From NCBI GenBank assembly GCA_963803875.1, contig CAWDOA010000015.1:42646-106645 (forward strand): 64,000 nt of DNA, read 5' to 3'. Positions within the stretch are counted from its first letter, which is position 1. The number at the start of each line of letters is the position of its first letter. Under the pieces are notes generated by a model. It made no database searches, was not told where the DNA came from, and saw only the letters and a program-made list of their open reading frames with translations. Below, in pieces: positions 45,522 to 53,870 of the stretch. The DNA is from JABDIY01 sp963803875 (GTDB lineage Bacteria > Actinomycetota > Acidimicrobiia > Acidimicrobiales > SZUA-35). The translations under genes and the position numbers were made by a program.

Positions 45522-46372
45522 TTAGGCGAGGTCCTCGATGCTCGCTTCGGCCCAGATCCTGGTGTTTTCGACCTGGTTGAAAGTGAAGCAGTGAACCCCG
45601 GCAACCCCAAGCCGTTGGAGGTCGGGTCCGAGCGGCTCGAGCAGTTGGTTGGGGTCGTAGCCGCCCGGGGCGAGCATCCGAGAGACACTGGCCTTGTTCT
45701 TGCGCAGATAACGCAGCGATGCTCCGATGCCCAATCGGAGGCCCATTGTGAGCAGCTTGGCCTGGTTGATGACTCCCGGTATGCCGAGTTCGATCGGCAG
45801 GGTCAAGCCCTGATCTCGTTCACCCTGCAACCAATTGGTGATCGTGGCGGGATCGAAGCACATCTGAGTGCTGGCGTAACCCTTCAGCCCGGCCTCGGTT
45901 ATGAGGCTCTGCTTTTTGAACAAGGCCTCCCGAAGTATCGGAGTTTCGATGAGGGCATGCCCGTCGGGGTAGCTGCCAACCCCCACGGTGTGAAGACCGG
46001 GGTCCGCGTCCAGCAGATCACGGAGGAATGTGAACGCCTCTGCATAGGGTCCTGCGGCATGGGGAGCATCGCCACCGATCAGGAAAAAGTTCCGACCTCT
46101 TCGGTTCGAAGCCACTTGGCGATGAGCTGAACGTGCTCGGTTGACTCGACCAGACGAGCGGCGATGTGGGGTATCGGGTGGTGTCCGAGACCGCGAATCC
46201 GATCGGTCAGGGCCATCGTGGCGTCGATCCCCTTCACCGGTGAACACGTGATTGATACGCGTGCCCCGGGAGGAAGGTCGGAGATGGCAATCTCGGCGCT
46301 CTTCATGGGGATGATCTCGTAGGTCATCTCCTGGATGAGTTTGCGGCGGTAGTTCTGTTCTGAAGTGGTCAT
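45522..46372 (-). CDS. Methylenetetrahydrofolate reductase-type protein, probable frameshift
   Basis: ~283 aa after repair. N-terminal half: SEQNYRRKLIQEMTYEIIPM, GARVSITCSPVKGIDATMAL, HHPIPHIAARLVE; after the break: FFLIGGDAPHAAGPYAEAFT, TEAGLKGYASTQMCFDPATI, LPIELGIPGVINQAKLL and GVAGVHCFTFNQ. Adding one T to the coding-strand TTTTT near 46085-46090 joins EEVGT to FFLIGG. This is a MetF-like family seen in one-carbon and methyl-demethylation loci, and differs clearly from the second metF at 57536. It lies 12 nt after fhs. Confidence 0.82.
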
Positions 46373-46384
46373 GTAGTGATCTTC

Positions 46385-48085
46385 CTAAGAGAGATTGATG
46401 ATCTCGCCGTTTTCGTCGATGTCGATCTTCTTGGCGGCGGGCTCCCTGCCCAGTCCGGGCATCGTGCGCATCTCCCCACACAGCGGATAGATGAAGCCCG
46501 CTCCCACCGATGCCCTGACTTCTCGCACCGGGAGTGTCCAACCGGTTGGCGCACCCTTCTTGGTGGGATCGGAGGAGAGCGACAGATGGGTCTTGGCGAT
46601 GCAGACGGGTAAGTCGTCGAATCCCTGCTCGGTAAATGCGGCCAGTTGTTTGTCGGCGACTGCGGAATACTCGACTCCGTCGGCGCCGTACACCTTGGTG
46701 GCAACCGCATGGATCTTGTCTTTCAGCGATGCGTCCGAGGGGTAGAGCAGTCGGAACTCGCTCGGCTCGTCGGCGGCTTCGCGAACCGCTTCGGCCAGGT
46801 CTGCTGCTCCGCGACCACCGTCGGAGAAGTGAGTGGAGACTGCGGCCCGGGCTCCGAATTCTGCGGCGATTTCTTTGATCGCATCGATGTCGGCGCTGTG
46901 GTCTCCGGGGAAGACATTGATGGCCACGACCGGGGACACTCCGTGGAGCTGCATGTTCTCCAGCTGCTTGCGGAGATTGTCTCCACCCTGGTGGACTTCG
47001 TCGGGGTTCTCGGCCAGCAGCGCCTCGGGCAGGGGTTTGCCGGCGACGATCCTGTGTTTCCCGCTGTGGGCCTTCAGGCCGCGGACGGTGGCTACCAATA
47101 CTGCTGCGTCCGGAGCGAGGCCCGAGTACCGGCACTTGATGTTGAAGAACCGTTCAGCTCCCATATCAGCACCGAATCCCGCTTCGGTGAGTAGGAACTC
47201 GCTCATCCGGCTGCCGATCTGATCGGCAACGATGCTCGAGTTGCCGGTGGCAATATTGCCGAACGGGCCGGTGTGCACTAGAGCGGGTGTGTTTTCCAGG
47301 GTCTGCATCAGGTTCGGTTTGACCGCCTCGGTGAGGATGACAGCCATCGAGCCGGCTGCGCCGATGTCCTCGGCAGTGACGGGATCTCCGGGGAATTTGG
47401 TGTACCCCACCACGATCCGACCCAGGCGAGCCCGAAGATCCTTCAGCCCGGTGCAGAGAGCCAGGGCAGTCATGACCTCTGACGCAGCGGTGATGTCGAA
47501 GCCGGTCTCGCGGGGAACTCCATCGAGGCGGCCACCCAATCCCACCACGACGTGGCGCAGTGCACGATCGTTGATATCGAGGACCCGGCGCCATGAGGTG
47601 TTGTGGATGTCCAGTCCGGTCTCGTTGCCATGGTAGAGGTGGGCATCGACCATGGCCGAGCACAGATTGTGGGCGGCGGTGACGGCGTGCGTATCGCCGG
47701 TGAGGTGGAGGTTGAACAACTCCATCGGCACCACTTGGCTGTAGCCACCGCCGGCCGCGCCGCCCTTGATTCCAAAGGTCGGACCCATCGATGGCTGACG
47801 GATTGCAATCGTGGCGCTGGAACCGATGTGCTGGAAGGCCTGACCCAGCCCGACCGTGGTGGTCGTCTTGCCTTCCCCGAGTGGGGTGGGGGTGATGGCC
47901 GACACCACCACATACTTGGCCTGGGGCCGATCTTGCATGGCCGGGATGGCATCGAGGGCGATCTTGGCAGCACCGACTCCGTAGAGCTCCAGGTACTCGG
48001 TGGGGATTCCCGACTCCGATGCGATCTCGGTAAGGGGTTTCAGGTTCGCACCCTTGGCAATTTCTAGGTCCGAGGGAAATGCCAC
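46385..48085 (-). CDS. fhs: Formate-tetrahydrofolate ligase
   Basis: 566 aa, normal size. PTPLGEGKTTTTVGLGQAF is the ATP-binding loop; SMGPTFGIKGGAAGGGYSQV, HLTGDTHAVTAAHNLCSAM and TGFDITAASEVMTALALC are FTHFS signatures. GTG start at 48085. Links formate and THF with ATP; run in reverse it recovers ATP from 10-formyl-THF, completing an oxidative route with FolD. A structured leader lies upstream. Confidence 0.94.
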   Translation of the reverse strand: MAFPSDLEIAKGANLKPLTEIASESGIPTEYLELYGVGAAKIALDAIPAMQDRPQAKYVVVSAITPTPLGEGKTTTTVGLGQAFQHIGSSATIAIRQPSMGPTFGIKGGAAGGGYSQVVPMELFNLHLTGDTHAVTAAHNLCSAMVDAHLYHGNETGLDIHNTSWRRVLDINDRALRHVVVGLGGRLDGVPRETGFDITAASEVMTALALCTGLKDLRARLGRIVVGYTKFPGDPVTAEDIGAAGSMAVILTEAVKPNLMQTLENTPALVHTGPFGNIATGNSSIVADQIGSRMSEFLLTEAGFGADMGAERFFNIKCRYSGLAPDAAVLVATVRGLKAHSGKHRIVAGKPLPEALLAENPDEVHQGGDNLRKQLENMQLHGVSPVVAINVFPGDHSADIDAIKEIAAEFGARAAVSTHFSDGGRGAADLAEAVREAADEPSEFRLLYPSDASLKDKIHAVATKVYGADGVEYSAVADKQLAAFTEQGFDDLPVCIAKTHLSLSSDPTKKGAPTGWTLPVREVRASVGAGFIYPLCGEMRTMPGLGREPAAKKIDIDENGEIINLS

Positions 48086-48117
48086 GGGGACTCACTTTCG
48101 TATTGGTCACGGCTTCG

Positions 48118-48202
48118 GGCAAATCCCTGGGGTTTGCCAGTGGATGTGGCCCACTCGGGCCGATCCTACCTTTGCCACAGAGTGGAAAGATTCCGCTCTG
48201 TG
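48118..48202 (-). promoter_or_regulatory. Three-hairpin leader upstream of fhs
   Basis: Reading the minus strand, the fhs leader first forms an 11-bp stem (CACAGAG/CTCTGTG plus GGAA/TTCC, 48176-48202), then GGCCC-GAGT-GGGCC, then a GGCAAA/TTTGCC stem (48118-48138) ending 33 nt before the GTG. Possible -35 TTGACG on the coding strand near 48244-48249. Might be a ligand-sensing leader or operators. Confidence 0.45.
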
Positions 48203-48274
48203 AAAAAAGCACAGGATGCGAAGCTTAAACCACTGGATCGAAACGTCAAGCGGTGTTGCGAGATCCCCGGGCGG

Positions 48275-49510
48275 CTAGTTCCGTTGGGTTCCCACCGTGA
48301 GCTCGTTGAAGGGCACGCCGCGGTCGACCGAGATGTCGCGGGGGAGTCCGAGAACCCGATCACCGATGATGTTCTTCTGGATCTCATCGGTCCCGCCTGC
48401 GATCGATGACTGAAACGAGTTCAACGTGTAGCGGGCCAATTCGCTGCCGGCATCAGAGCCCTCGGATGCCTCGGGATCAGCCGACCATGCCAACGATGCG
48501 GGTCCTCGCATGTTCATGAGCACTTCTCGCATACGCCAGTGGATCTTGGACCCGAAGAGCTTGCCCAGCGACCCAGCTGGGCCCGGTGCTTTGCCGGCTT
48601 TCATCTCGGCTCGGGTTCGGATGGCCATGAGGGCTTTGGTGGTCTCCATGCTGTAGATCTCCATCATCTGCTGGCGAAGGACCGGATTGTCCAACTGACC
48701 GTTTGCCCCGGCCGCCGATTTGAGGAGTTTGAAGACCGGCTGGTTGATCTTTCCGCTGCCTACCGTGCCGATGGCAACCCGCTCGTACATGAGCATGGCG
48801 GTTGCCTGGTTCCAGCCGTTGTTCGCCTCGCCGAGGAGGTGATCGGCCGGGATTCTGACGTCGCTGAAGAACACCTCGTTGAAGTGGCGACCACCGTCGA
48901 TCTGGTGGATCGGCCGAATTTCCACCCCCGGCGCGTTCATCGGCAGGATGAACATGGAGATTCCGGCGTGTTTCACCGCTTCAGGGTTTGTGCGGGCGAT
49001 GAGGACTCCGTAGTCGCTCTTGTGGGCCAGCGTTGTCCATACCTTCTGACCGTTGATGATCCACTCGTCGCCGTCACGCTCGGCCTTGGTCTGGAGGCTG
49101 GCGACGTCGGAGCCGGCCCCGGGCTCGGAGAACATCTGGCACCACAGTGTGCGACCGGAGATGAGGTCGGGCATGAAGGTCTTCTTTTGTTCCTCGGTAC
49201 CGAAGTCATTCAGTACCGGCAGGCACATTCCGTGACTGATGATGAATTCGGTCCCCATGAACGGGTATTTCGACGTCTCTTCACGGAAGATTCGATCGTG
49301 GGCTTTGGTGAGCCCGGCGCCTCCAAACTCGGTGGCATACGTGGTTCCTCCAAGCCCTGCGTCGGCCAGGCTCATGTAGAACGTGCGAGCGTCGCTGTAG
49401 GAGGGGTTGGCAACGGTATTGGAGTCGAGGAAGTCACGGACCCGGGCTCGAAAGACTTCTGCCTCCTCGGGCGAGAGGGTGGCGGTTTCGGAAGTACTGT
49501 CGGCTGCCAT
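48275..49510 (-). CDS. Acyl-CoA dehydrogenase
   Basis: 411-aa FAD-dependent acyl-CoA dehydrogenase. GGTTYATEFGGAGLT near the N-terminus, WCQMFSEPGAGSDVASLQTK in the middle-domain substrate loop, QIDGGRHFNEVFFSDVRIPA, and SSIAGGTDEIQKNIIGDRVL at the C-terminus. Divergent from marR across a 56-nt gap and likely regulated by it together with the thiolase; suggests a fatty or alkyl-CoA degradation unit. Confidence 0.92.
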   Translation of the reverse strand: MAADSTSETATLSPEEAEVFRARVRDFLDSNTVANPSYSDARTFYMSLADAGLGGTTYATEFGGAGLTKAHDRIFREETSKYPFMGTEFIISHGMCLPVLNDFGTEEQKKTFMPDLISGRTLWCQMFSEPGAGSDVASLQTKAERDGDEWIINGQKVWTTLAHKSDYGVLIARTNPEAVKHAGISMFILPMNAPGVEIRPIHQIDGGRHFNEVFFSDVRIPADHLLGEANNGWNQATAMLMYERVAIGTVGSGKINQPVFKLLKSAAGANGQLDNPVLRQQMMEIYSMETTKALMAIRTRAEMKAGKAPGPAGSLGKLFGSKIHWRMREVLMNMRGPASLAWSADPEASEGSDAGSELARYTLNSFQSSIAGGTDEIQKNIIGDRVLGLPRDISVDRGVPFNELTVGTQRN

Positions 49511-49545
49511 AGGTTGACTGTAGGGCGTGGACTGTAGCGCGACAA

Positions 49546-49565
49546 ACTGTATAATGCCATACAGT
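49546..49565. promoter_or_regulatory. MarR operator overlapping a TATAAT box
   Basis: ACTGTATAATGCCATACAGT: perfect 7-bp arms with a 6-nt spacer, 1 nt before the marR ATG. It covers a consensus -10 TATAAT (49550-49555), so bound protein would block the promoter and the transcript would be nearly leaderless. Further ACTGTAG copies at 49518 and 49531 could be secondary sites. Confidence 0.75.
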
Positions 49566-49566
49566 C

Positions 49567-50082
49567 ATGGAAGCGAACGCGTCGAAATCGAGTGGCTCTG
49601 AACTGGCAACGGCGGAACTCGAGCGGTATCCATGGCATCGGGTTGAGAGCACACTGATGGCGACGGCCCGTTGTATTCGAACCGCCTACGACGATGCGTT
49701 TGCCGACCTCGACCTCAACCTCACCTCGGCCAGTCTCTTGATGTACGTGGTCGAGCAGGGAGGAACCTCCCAGACGGCTCTGGCTGCGGTACTCGACGTT
49801 GGCCGCGCTGCCGCCGGAGCGATCGTCGATCGGCTCTCCGAGCGAGGCCTGGTCGAACGCCGAGCCGACCTGCAGGATCGTCGTGTCTGGCTCGTATCGG
49901 CCACCGCCGAGGGTAAGGAGATGGCTGGCCACATCAGTGCCATCGATCGCGAGGTAGCCGCCACGCTTCGAACCGGGATCGACAGAAGTGAGCGGCAAGT
50001 GCTCGCGGCTGTGCTTGTCCGAATGCAAACAAACCTGCTCGGAAACGAGCCCTACCCACCACAACTTTCAGAAGACACCTAG
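49567..50082 (+). CDS. MarR family transcriptional regulator
   Basis: 171-aa winged-helix dimer. Recognition helix region TSQTALAAVLDVGRAAAGAI then VDRLSERGLVERRADLQDRR (the DxRxxR-like wing), and a C-terminal dimerisation helix. Divergent from acyl-CoA dehydrogenase and 9 nt ahead of thiolase. The palindrome over its own -10 box implies autorepression, probably relieved by an acyl-CoA or aromatic ligand (inference). Confidence 0.9.
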   Translation: MEANASKSSGSELATAELERYPWHRVESTLMATARCIRTAYDDAFADLDLNLTSASLLMYVVEQGGTSQTALAAVLDVGRAAAGAIVDRLSERGLVERRADLQDRRVWLVSATAEGKEMAGHISAIDREVAATLRTGIDRSERQVLAAVLVRMQTNLLGNEPYPPQLSEDT

Positions 50083-50091
50083 GAGCAAACC

Positions 50092-51267
50092 ATGGAAATG
50101 CAAGAAGCAGTGATCGTCGATGCGGTCCGGACGCCGGCCGGAAAGCGGAACGGCATGTTGGCCGGCTGGCACCCTGCCGCTCTGGCCGGGCATGTCTTGA
50201 AGGCACTCGAGGAACGCAACGGCATCGATCCGGCAATCATCGACGATGTGATCATGGGCTGCGTCTCCCAGGTGGGGGAGCAGACGTTCAATATCGGTCG
50301 GAATGCGGTCCTGGCCGCCGGCTGGCCCGAATCGGTACCGGCAACAACGGTGGATCGCCAATGTGGTTCTTCCCAACAAGCCGTGCACTTCGCGGCCCAG
50401 GGTGTGATGTCGGGAGCCTACGACGTCGTTGTTGCAGCCGGCGTCGAAGCGATGAGCCGGGTTCCGATGTTGTCGTCCATGGGTACCGATCTTGGCTTCC
50501 CGTTCCCCCAGGAAGTGCAGGACCGCTATGCAGACACCGGGTTGCCGTCGCAAGGCATCGGTGCCGACATGATCGCCGACGAGTACGGCATCACCCGTGA
50601 GGACCTCGATAGCTTTGCCGCAGAAAGCCAGCGTCGTGCTGCTGTGGCTACCGAAGAGCGCCGATTCGAGAACGAGATCATCCCGGTCCCGGTGACGATC
50701 GATGGCGAAACCATCATGATGACCAAGGACGAAGGAATCCGTGAGGGTACGACCGCAGAGAAACTTGCCACCCTGAAGCCTGCGTTCCAGGAGAACGGCC
50801 GAGTCACCGCCGGCAACTCCAGTCAGATCAGCGATGGCGCATCTGCGGTTCTGATCATGAGCGCAGCCAAAGCCAAGGAGTTGGGACTCAAACCGCGGGC
50901 TCGCTTCCACAGTTTCGCGGTGGTTGGAACCGACCCGGTCACGATGCTGAAGGGCCCGATCCCCGCCACCGAGAAGATCCTCGACCGCTCGGGTTTGTCG
51001 ATGGATGACATCGACCTGTTCGAGGTCAACGAAGCCTTCGCTTCGGTTGTGCTCGCATGGCAGAAGGAGCACAACGCCGACCTCGACAAGACCAACGTGA
51101 ATGGCGGCGCCATCGCGCTGGGTCATCCACTCGGGTGCTCGGGCACCAAGCTGATGACGACCCTCGTGAACGAGCTCGAGCGCACCGGCGGGCGGTATGG
51201 CCTCCAGACGATGTGTGAAGGCGGCGGCCTGGCCAACGCCACCATCATCGAACGCATCGACGCCTAG
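50092..51267 (+). CDS. Acetyl-CoA acyltransferase (thiolase)
   Basis: 391 aa. Nucleophilic cysteine in TTVDRQCGSSQQAVHF, NVNGGAIALGHPLGCSGTKL with the catalytic His, and MCEGGGLANATIIE with the second cysteine. ATG 50092 with AGGAGC at 7 nt. Performs the thiolytic step of acyl-CoA degradation, or condensation. Paired with the acyl-CoA dehydrogenase under MarR. Confidence 0.93.
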   Translation: MEMQEAVIVDAVRTPAGKRNGMLAGWHPAALAGHVLKALEERNGIDPAIIDDVIMGCVSQVGEQTFNIGRNAVLAAGWPESVPATTVDRQCGSSQQAVHFAAQGVMSGAYDVVVAAGVEAMSRVPMLSSMGTDLGFPFPQEVQDRYADTGLPSQGIGADMIADEYGITREDLDSFAAESQRRAAVATEERRFENEIIPVPVTIDGETIMMTKDEGIREGTTAEKLATLKPAFQENGRVTAGNSSQISDGASAVLIMSAAKAKELGLKPRARFHSFAVVGTDPVTMLKGPIPATEKILDRSGLSMDDIDLFEVNEAFASVVLAWQKEHNADLDKTNVNGGAIALGHPLGCSGTKLMTTLVNELERTGGRYGLQTMCEGGGLANATIIERIDA

Positions 51268-51285
51268 CCCGTCGTTCCCCAAATT

Positions 51286-51357
51286 CCTGTTGACAGCCAC
51301 ACTGGTTGTGGCTCTCACGCGTGCAGAACGGCCAGATGTGGCTCTCAACAGGTTTTT
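51286..51357 (+). terminator. Terminator/attenuator with two alternative hairpins
   Basis: CCTGTTG (51286) pairs with CAACAGG (51346), followed by TTTTT. The same left arm holds AGCCACA (51295), which can pair either with TGTGGCT at 51307 (short hairpin) or with an identical copy at 51337 (extending the terminator stem). The direct repeat TGTGGCTCTCA creates this choice. Located between thiolase and the next gene, 163-nt gap. Confidence 0.6.
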
Positions 51358-51430
51358 CGAAAGGGTCTCCACGCTGAACGACGAGCAAGGTCGGTTCGAT
51401 TCAACAAGGCTGGCGTGCTAGAACGGCTCG

Positions 51431-52273
51431 ATGGAAGGTGCGATCGGGTTCTTGCATCCGGGCTCGATGGGTTCGGCTGTTGGGGCGGCGTGCTCGGGTG
51501 ATCGGCTGTGGGCCAGCGAAGGTCGCTCAACGGAAACGGCTCGCCGTGCCGGTGAGGCAGGGCTGGTCGACTGCACCACGGTGTTGGGGATGGTGGATAG
51601 GGCGTCGGTGATCGTGTCGATCTGTCCACCGGATCAGGCGCTCAACATGGCGGCGGAGGTGGCCGATCTCGGCTTCTCAGGGCTGTATGTCGATGCCAAC
51701 GCCATCGCTCCAGAAACCACGCAGTCAATCGGTGCGCTGTTCGACAACTTCCTCGACGGTGGGATCGTTGGTCCCCCACCTCACGACGCTGGGACAAGCC
51801 GGCTGTACCTCTCAGGTGATGGCGAGGCAGCGCAGGCGGTGGCGCAGCGATGGCACAACTCGTCGCTCGATGTTCACGTAATGGCGGGCGGCGTCGGGGC
51901 CGCGTCAGCACTCAAGATGTGTTTCGCGGCGTGGGGTAAACACAATCACGCCCTGCTGCTGGCCATCAACGCCGTTGCCCGATCGTTCGGCGTCACCGAC
52001 GATCTGCACGACGAATGGGCGATTTCGCGACCAGACCACCAAGAACGATCCGAGTCCGCGGTCAAGACCGCCTCCGATCGAGCGTGGCGGTGGCATGGCG
52101 AGATGTACGAGATAGCTGCAACGTTCGCCGCGGCGGGATTGCCGGCCGACTTCCACCACGGCGCAGCCGAGATCTATCAGAAGATGGCGAAGTTCAAAGA
52201 CCAGCCCACCCCGTCGCTGAACGAGGTGCTCGACGTTCTTCTCGATCGCGAGAACGGGGAGCCGGCGCGGTGA
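51431..52273 (+). CDS. NAD(P)-dependent oxidoreductase, 6-phosphogluconate/3-hydroxyisobutyrate dehydrogenase-like (DUF1932)
   Basis: 280 aa. N-terminal Rossmann half: IGFLHPGSMGSAVGAACSGD, with ICPPDQALNMAAEVADLGF; the C-terminal DUF1932-type helical domain holds GGVGAASALKMCFAAWGKHN. Substrate unknown. ATG 51431. A 4-nt gap separates it from the MBL hydrolase, probably one operon. Confidence 0.8.
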   Translation: MEGAIGFLHPGSMGSAVGAACSGDRLWASEGRSTETARRAGEAGLVDCTTVLGMVDRASVIVSICPPDQALNMAAEVADLGFSGLYVDANAIAPETTQSIGALFDNFLDGGIVGPPPHDAGTSRLYLSGDGEAAQAVAQRWHNSSLDVHVMAGGVGAASALKMCFAAWGKHNHALLLAINAVARSFGVTDDLHDEWAISRPDHQERSESAVKTASDRAWRWHGEMYEIAATFAAAGLPADFHHGAAEIYQKMAKFKDQPTPSLNEVLDVLLDRENGEPAR

Positions 52274-52277
52274 CAAC

Positions 52278-53144
52278 ATGACGACGAGAGTGATCATCAC
52301 AGGAACCGGAACGCCCCAGCCCAGTGCAGAACGGGCCGGCCCCGGCGTCCTGGTTCAGTACTCGAACACAAACGGTGCCGACACCAACATCCAGATCGAC
52401 GCGGGGCGTATGACGCTGGCCCGATTGATGGCCGCCGGGGTCGAGCCGGCACAGCTCGACGCCATCCTCTTGACGCACTATCACAGCGATCACCTCGTGG
52501 GTCTCACCGACATTCTCCTGTCGCACTGGGTGATGGATCGATTTGGTGACAACCGCCCAGTGCCGGTGATCGCCCCCAACGGTTCCACCGCCCGGTTTGT
52601 AGATCGGATGTTCGACATCTGGGATCATGATCTCGCGGTGAGGTCGCAACACAACGGTCGAACTCCCGCTCCGAACGTGCAGCTGGTCGGCTTCGATGTT
52701 CCCGACGAACCAACCCACGTGTGGTCCAAGGGCGAGGTGCGAGTGACGGTCGGTCAGGTACGTCACGAGCCAGTGGTCGGCGCGGTCGGCTACCGGATTG
52801 AAACCCCCGACGGTGTGGTTGTGATCAGTGGCGACACAACCGTCTGTCCCGAAATGGCTGTCCTCGCAGCCGGCTCTGACGTGCTGGTGTATGAGGCGAT
52901 GCGGACTGACGAAATCCGAAAGCGTCCGTCCCATCTGCACTACATCATCGAATACCACGCTGATACCCGGGAGATAGGCGCCCAGGCTTCCGAACTAGGT
53001 ATCCCTGTTCTCATGCTGACGCACCTGATTCCTGAACCTCACTCTGAAGCTGACAAACAACGCTTCTTCGACGACGTTCGAAAAGGCGGCTACCAGGGTG
53101 ATCTGATCGTCTGTGACGATTTGGACTCTGTCACTCTGGACTGA
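52278..53144 (+). CDS. MBL-fold metal-dependent hydrolase (RNase Z/AtsA-like)
   Basis: 288 aa. GTGTPQPSAERAGPG opening, zinc motif LTHYHSDHLVG, VVISGDTTVCPEM and HLIPEP near the end give the full metallo-beta-lactamase ligand set of the RNase Z/arylsulfatase-like group. Substrate not evident; context suggests an ester or lactone hydrolase with the preceding dehydrogenase. Confidence 0.87.
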   Translation: MTTRVIITGTGTPQPSAERAGPGVLVQYSNTNGADTNIQIDAGRMTLARLMAAGVEPAQLDAILLTHYHSDHLVGLTDILLSHWVMDRFGDNRPVPVIAPNGSTARFVDRMFDIWDHDLAVRSQHNGRTPAPNVQLVGFDVPDEPTHVWSKGEVRVTVGQVRHEPVVGAVGYRIETPDGVVVISGDTTVCPEMAVLAAGSDVLVYEAMRTDEIRKRPSHLHYIIEYHADTREIGAQASELGIPVLMLTHLIPEPHSEADKQRFFDDVRKGGYQGDLIVCDDLDSVTLD

Positions 53145-53156
53145 GGCACCGATGGT

Positions 53157-53825
53157 TCAGCCGAGGTTGACCCTTCGGGCGAGGAGTCTGCGGAAGGTCG
53201 CGATCTCTGCCTTGGTCCCATCCTGTCCCGTCATGGCCGCGAGATACTTCGGCAGCAGCCGCAGCCTTTCGCGAATGGGCTCATCAGTGTTGACGGCGTA
53301 GTATCCCACCTGGCTGTGATACAGCAGCCGCGCTCTGACAGTGGCCTCGACCGGCTCGAATTCGTGACGCTGGAACATCTCGACCAGCGAGTCAAGCCGG
53401 GCTTCGTCGGCATCGGCGACCCTGGCTGCGATCAGTTCATTGCGACGGCCCCATTCTCGGACAGAAAGGTCGAGGACGGCGTGGTACAGCCGGGGGTCAG
53501 CCCAGCACTCGAAGACGCCCAAGCAGGCGGCCACGATGGTTTCGGTTTCGCGCCCGGCGCGCTCCACTATCGATGTTGTGTTGTGATCCCACAACGAGAG
53601 CAGTTCAGTTCTCAGTTCTTCGGGGTTGTCGAAATACCAGTAGAAACTGGATCTCGAGACCCCCAGGCCACCGGCCAGACCGAGAATGCGAATCTGATCG
53701 ATCGGTTCAGTGTCGAGCGCTGTCAGAGCCGCGTCGACCCAGTCCTGGCGTGTGGCTTTGGTCCGCGTTTGTGTAGCGGAAGGATCTGACGACATAGGTT
53801 CAGTCTTGCGCAGCGCAGTCTTCAT
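53157..53825 (-). CDS. TetR family transcriptional regulator
   Basis: ~222 aa with an N-terminal HTH (IRILGLAGGLGVSRSSFYWY, followed by FDNPEEL) and a helical ligand domain. Start ATG 53825 is one of three possible in-frame starts. Converges with the MBL gene (12-nt gap). A target is not identifiable. Confidence 0.85.
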   Translation of the reverse strand: MKTALRKTEPMSSDPSATQTRTKATRQDWVDAALTALDTEPIDQIRILGLAGGLGVSRSSFYWYFDNPEELRTELLSLWDHNTTSIVERAGRETETIVAACLGVFECWADPRLYHAVLDLSVREWGRRNELIAARVADADEARLDSLVEMFQRHEFEPVEATVRARLLYHSQVGYYAVNTDEPIRERLRLLPKYLAAMTGQDGTKAEIATFRRLLARRVNLG

Positions 53826-53870
53826 GTCTGCGCCGATCAACGATATTTCGATCGGATGCCGGCATGAGCC

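Noticed and set aside
48176..48202. Intrinsic terminator
   Set aside because: The A-run lies 3' of the stem on the plus strand (T-run 5' on the minus strand), the wrong side for either direction; it is treated as part of the fhs leader.
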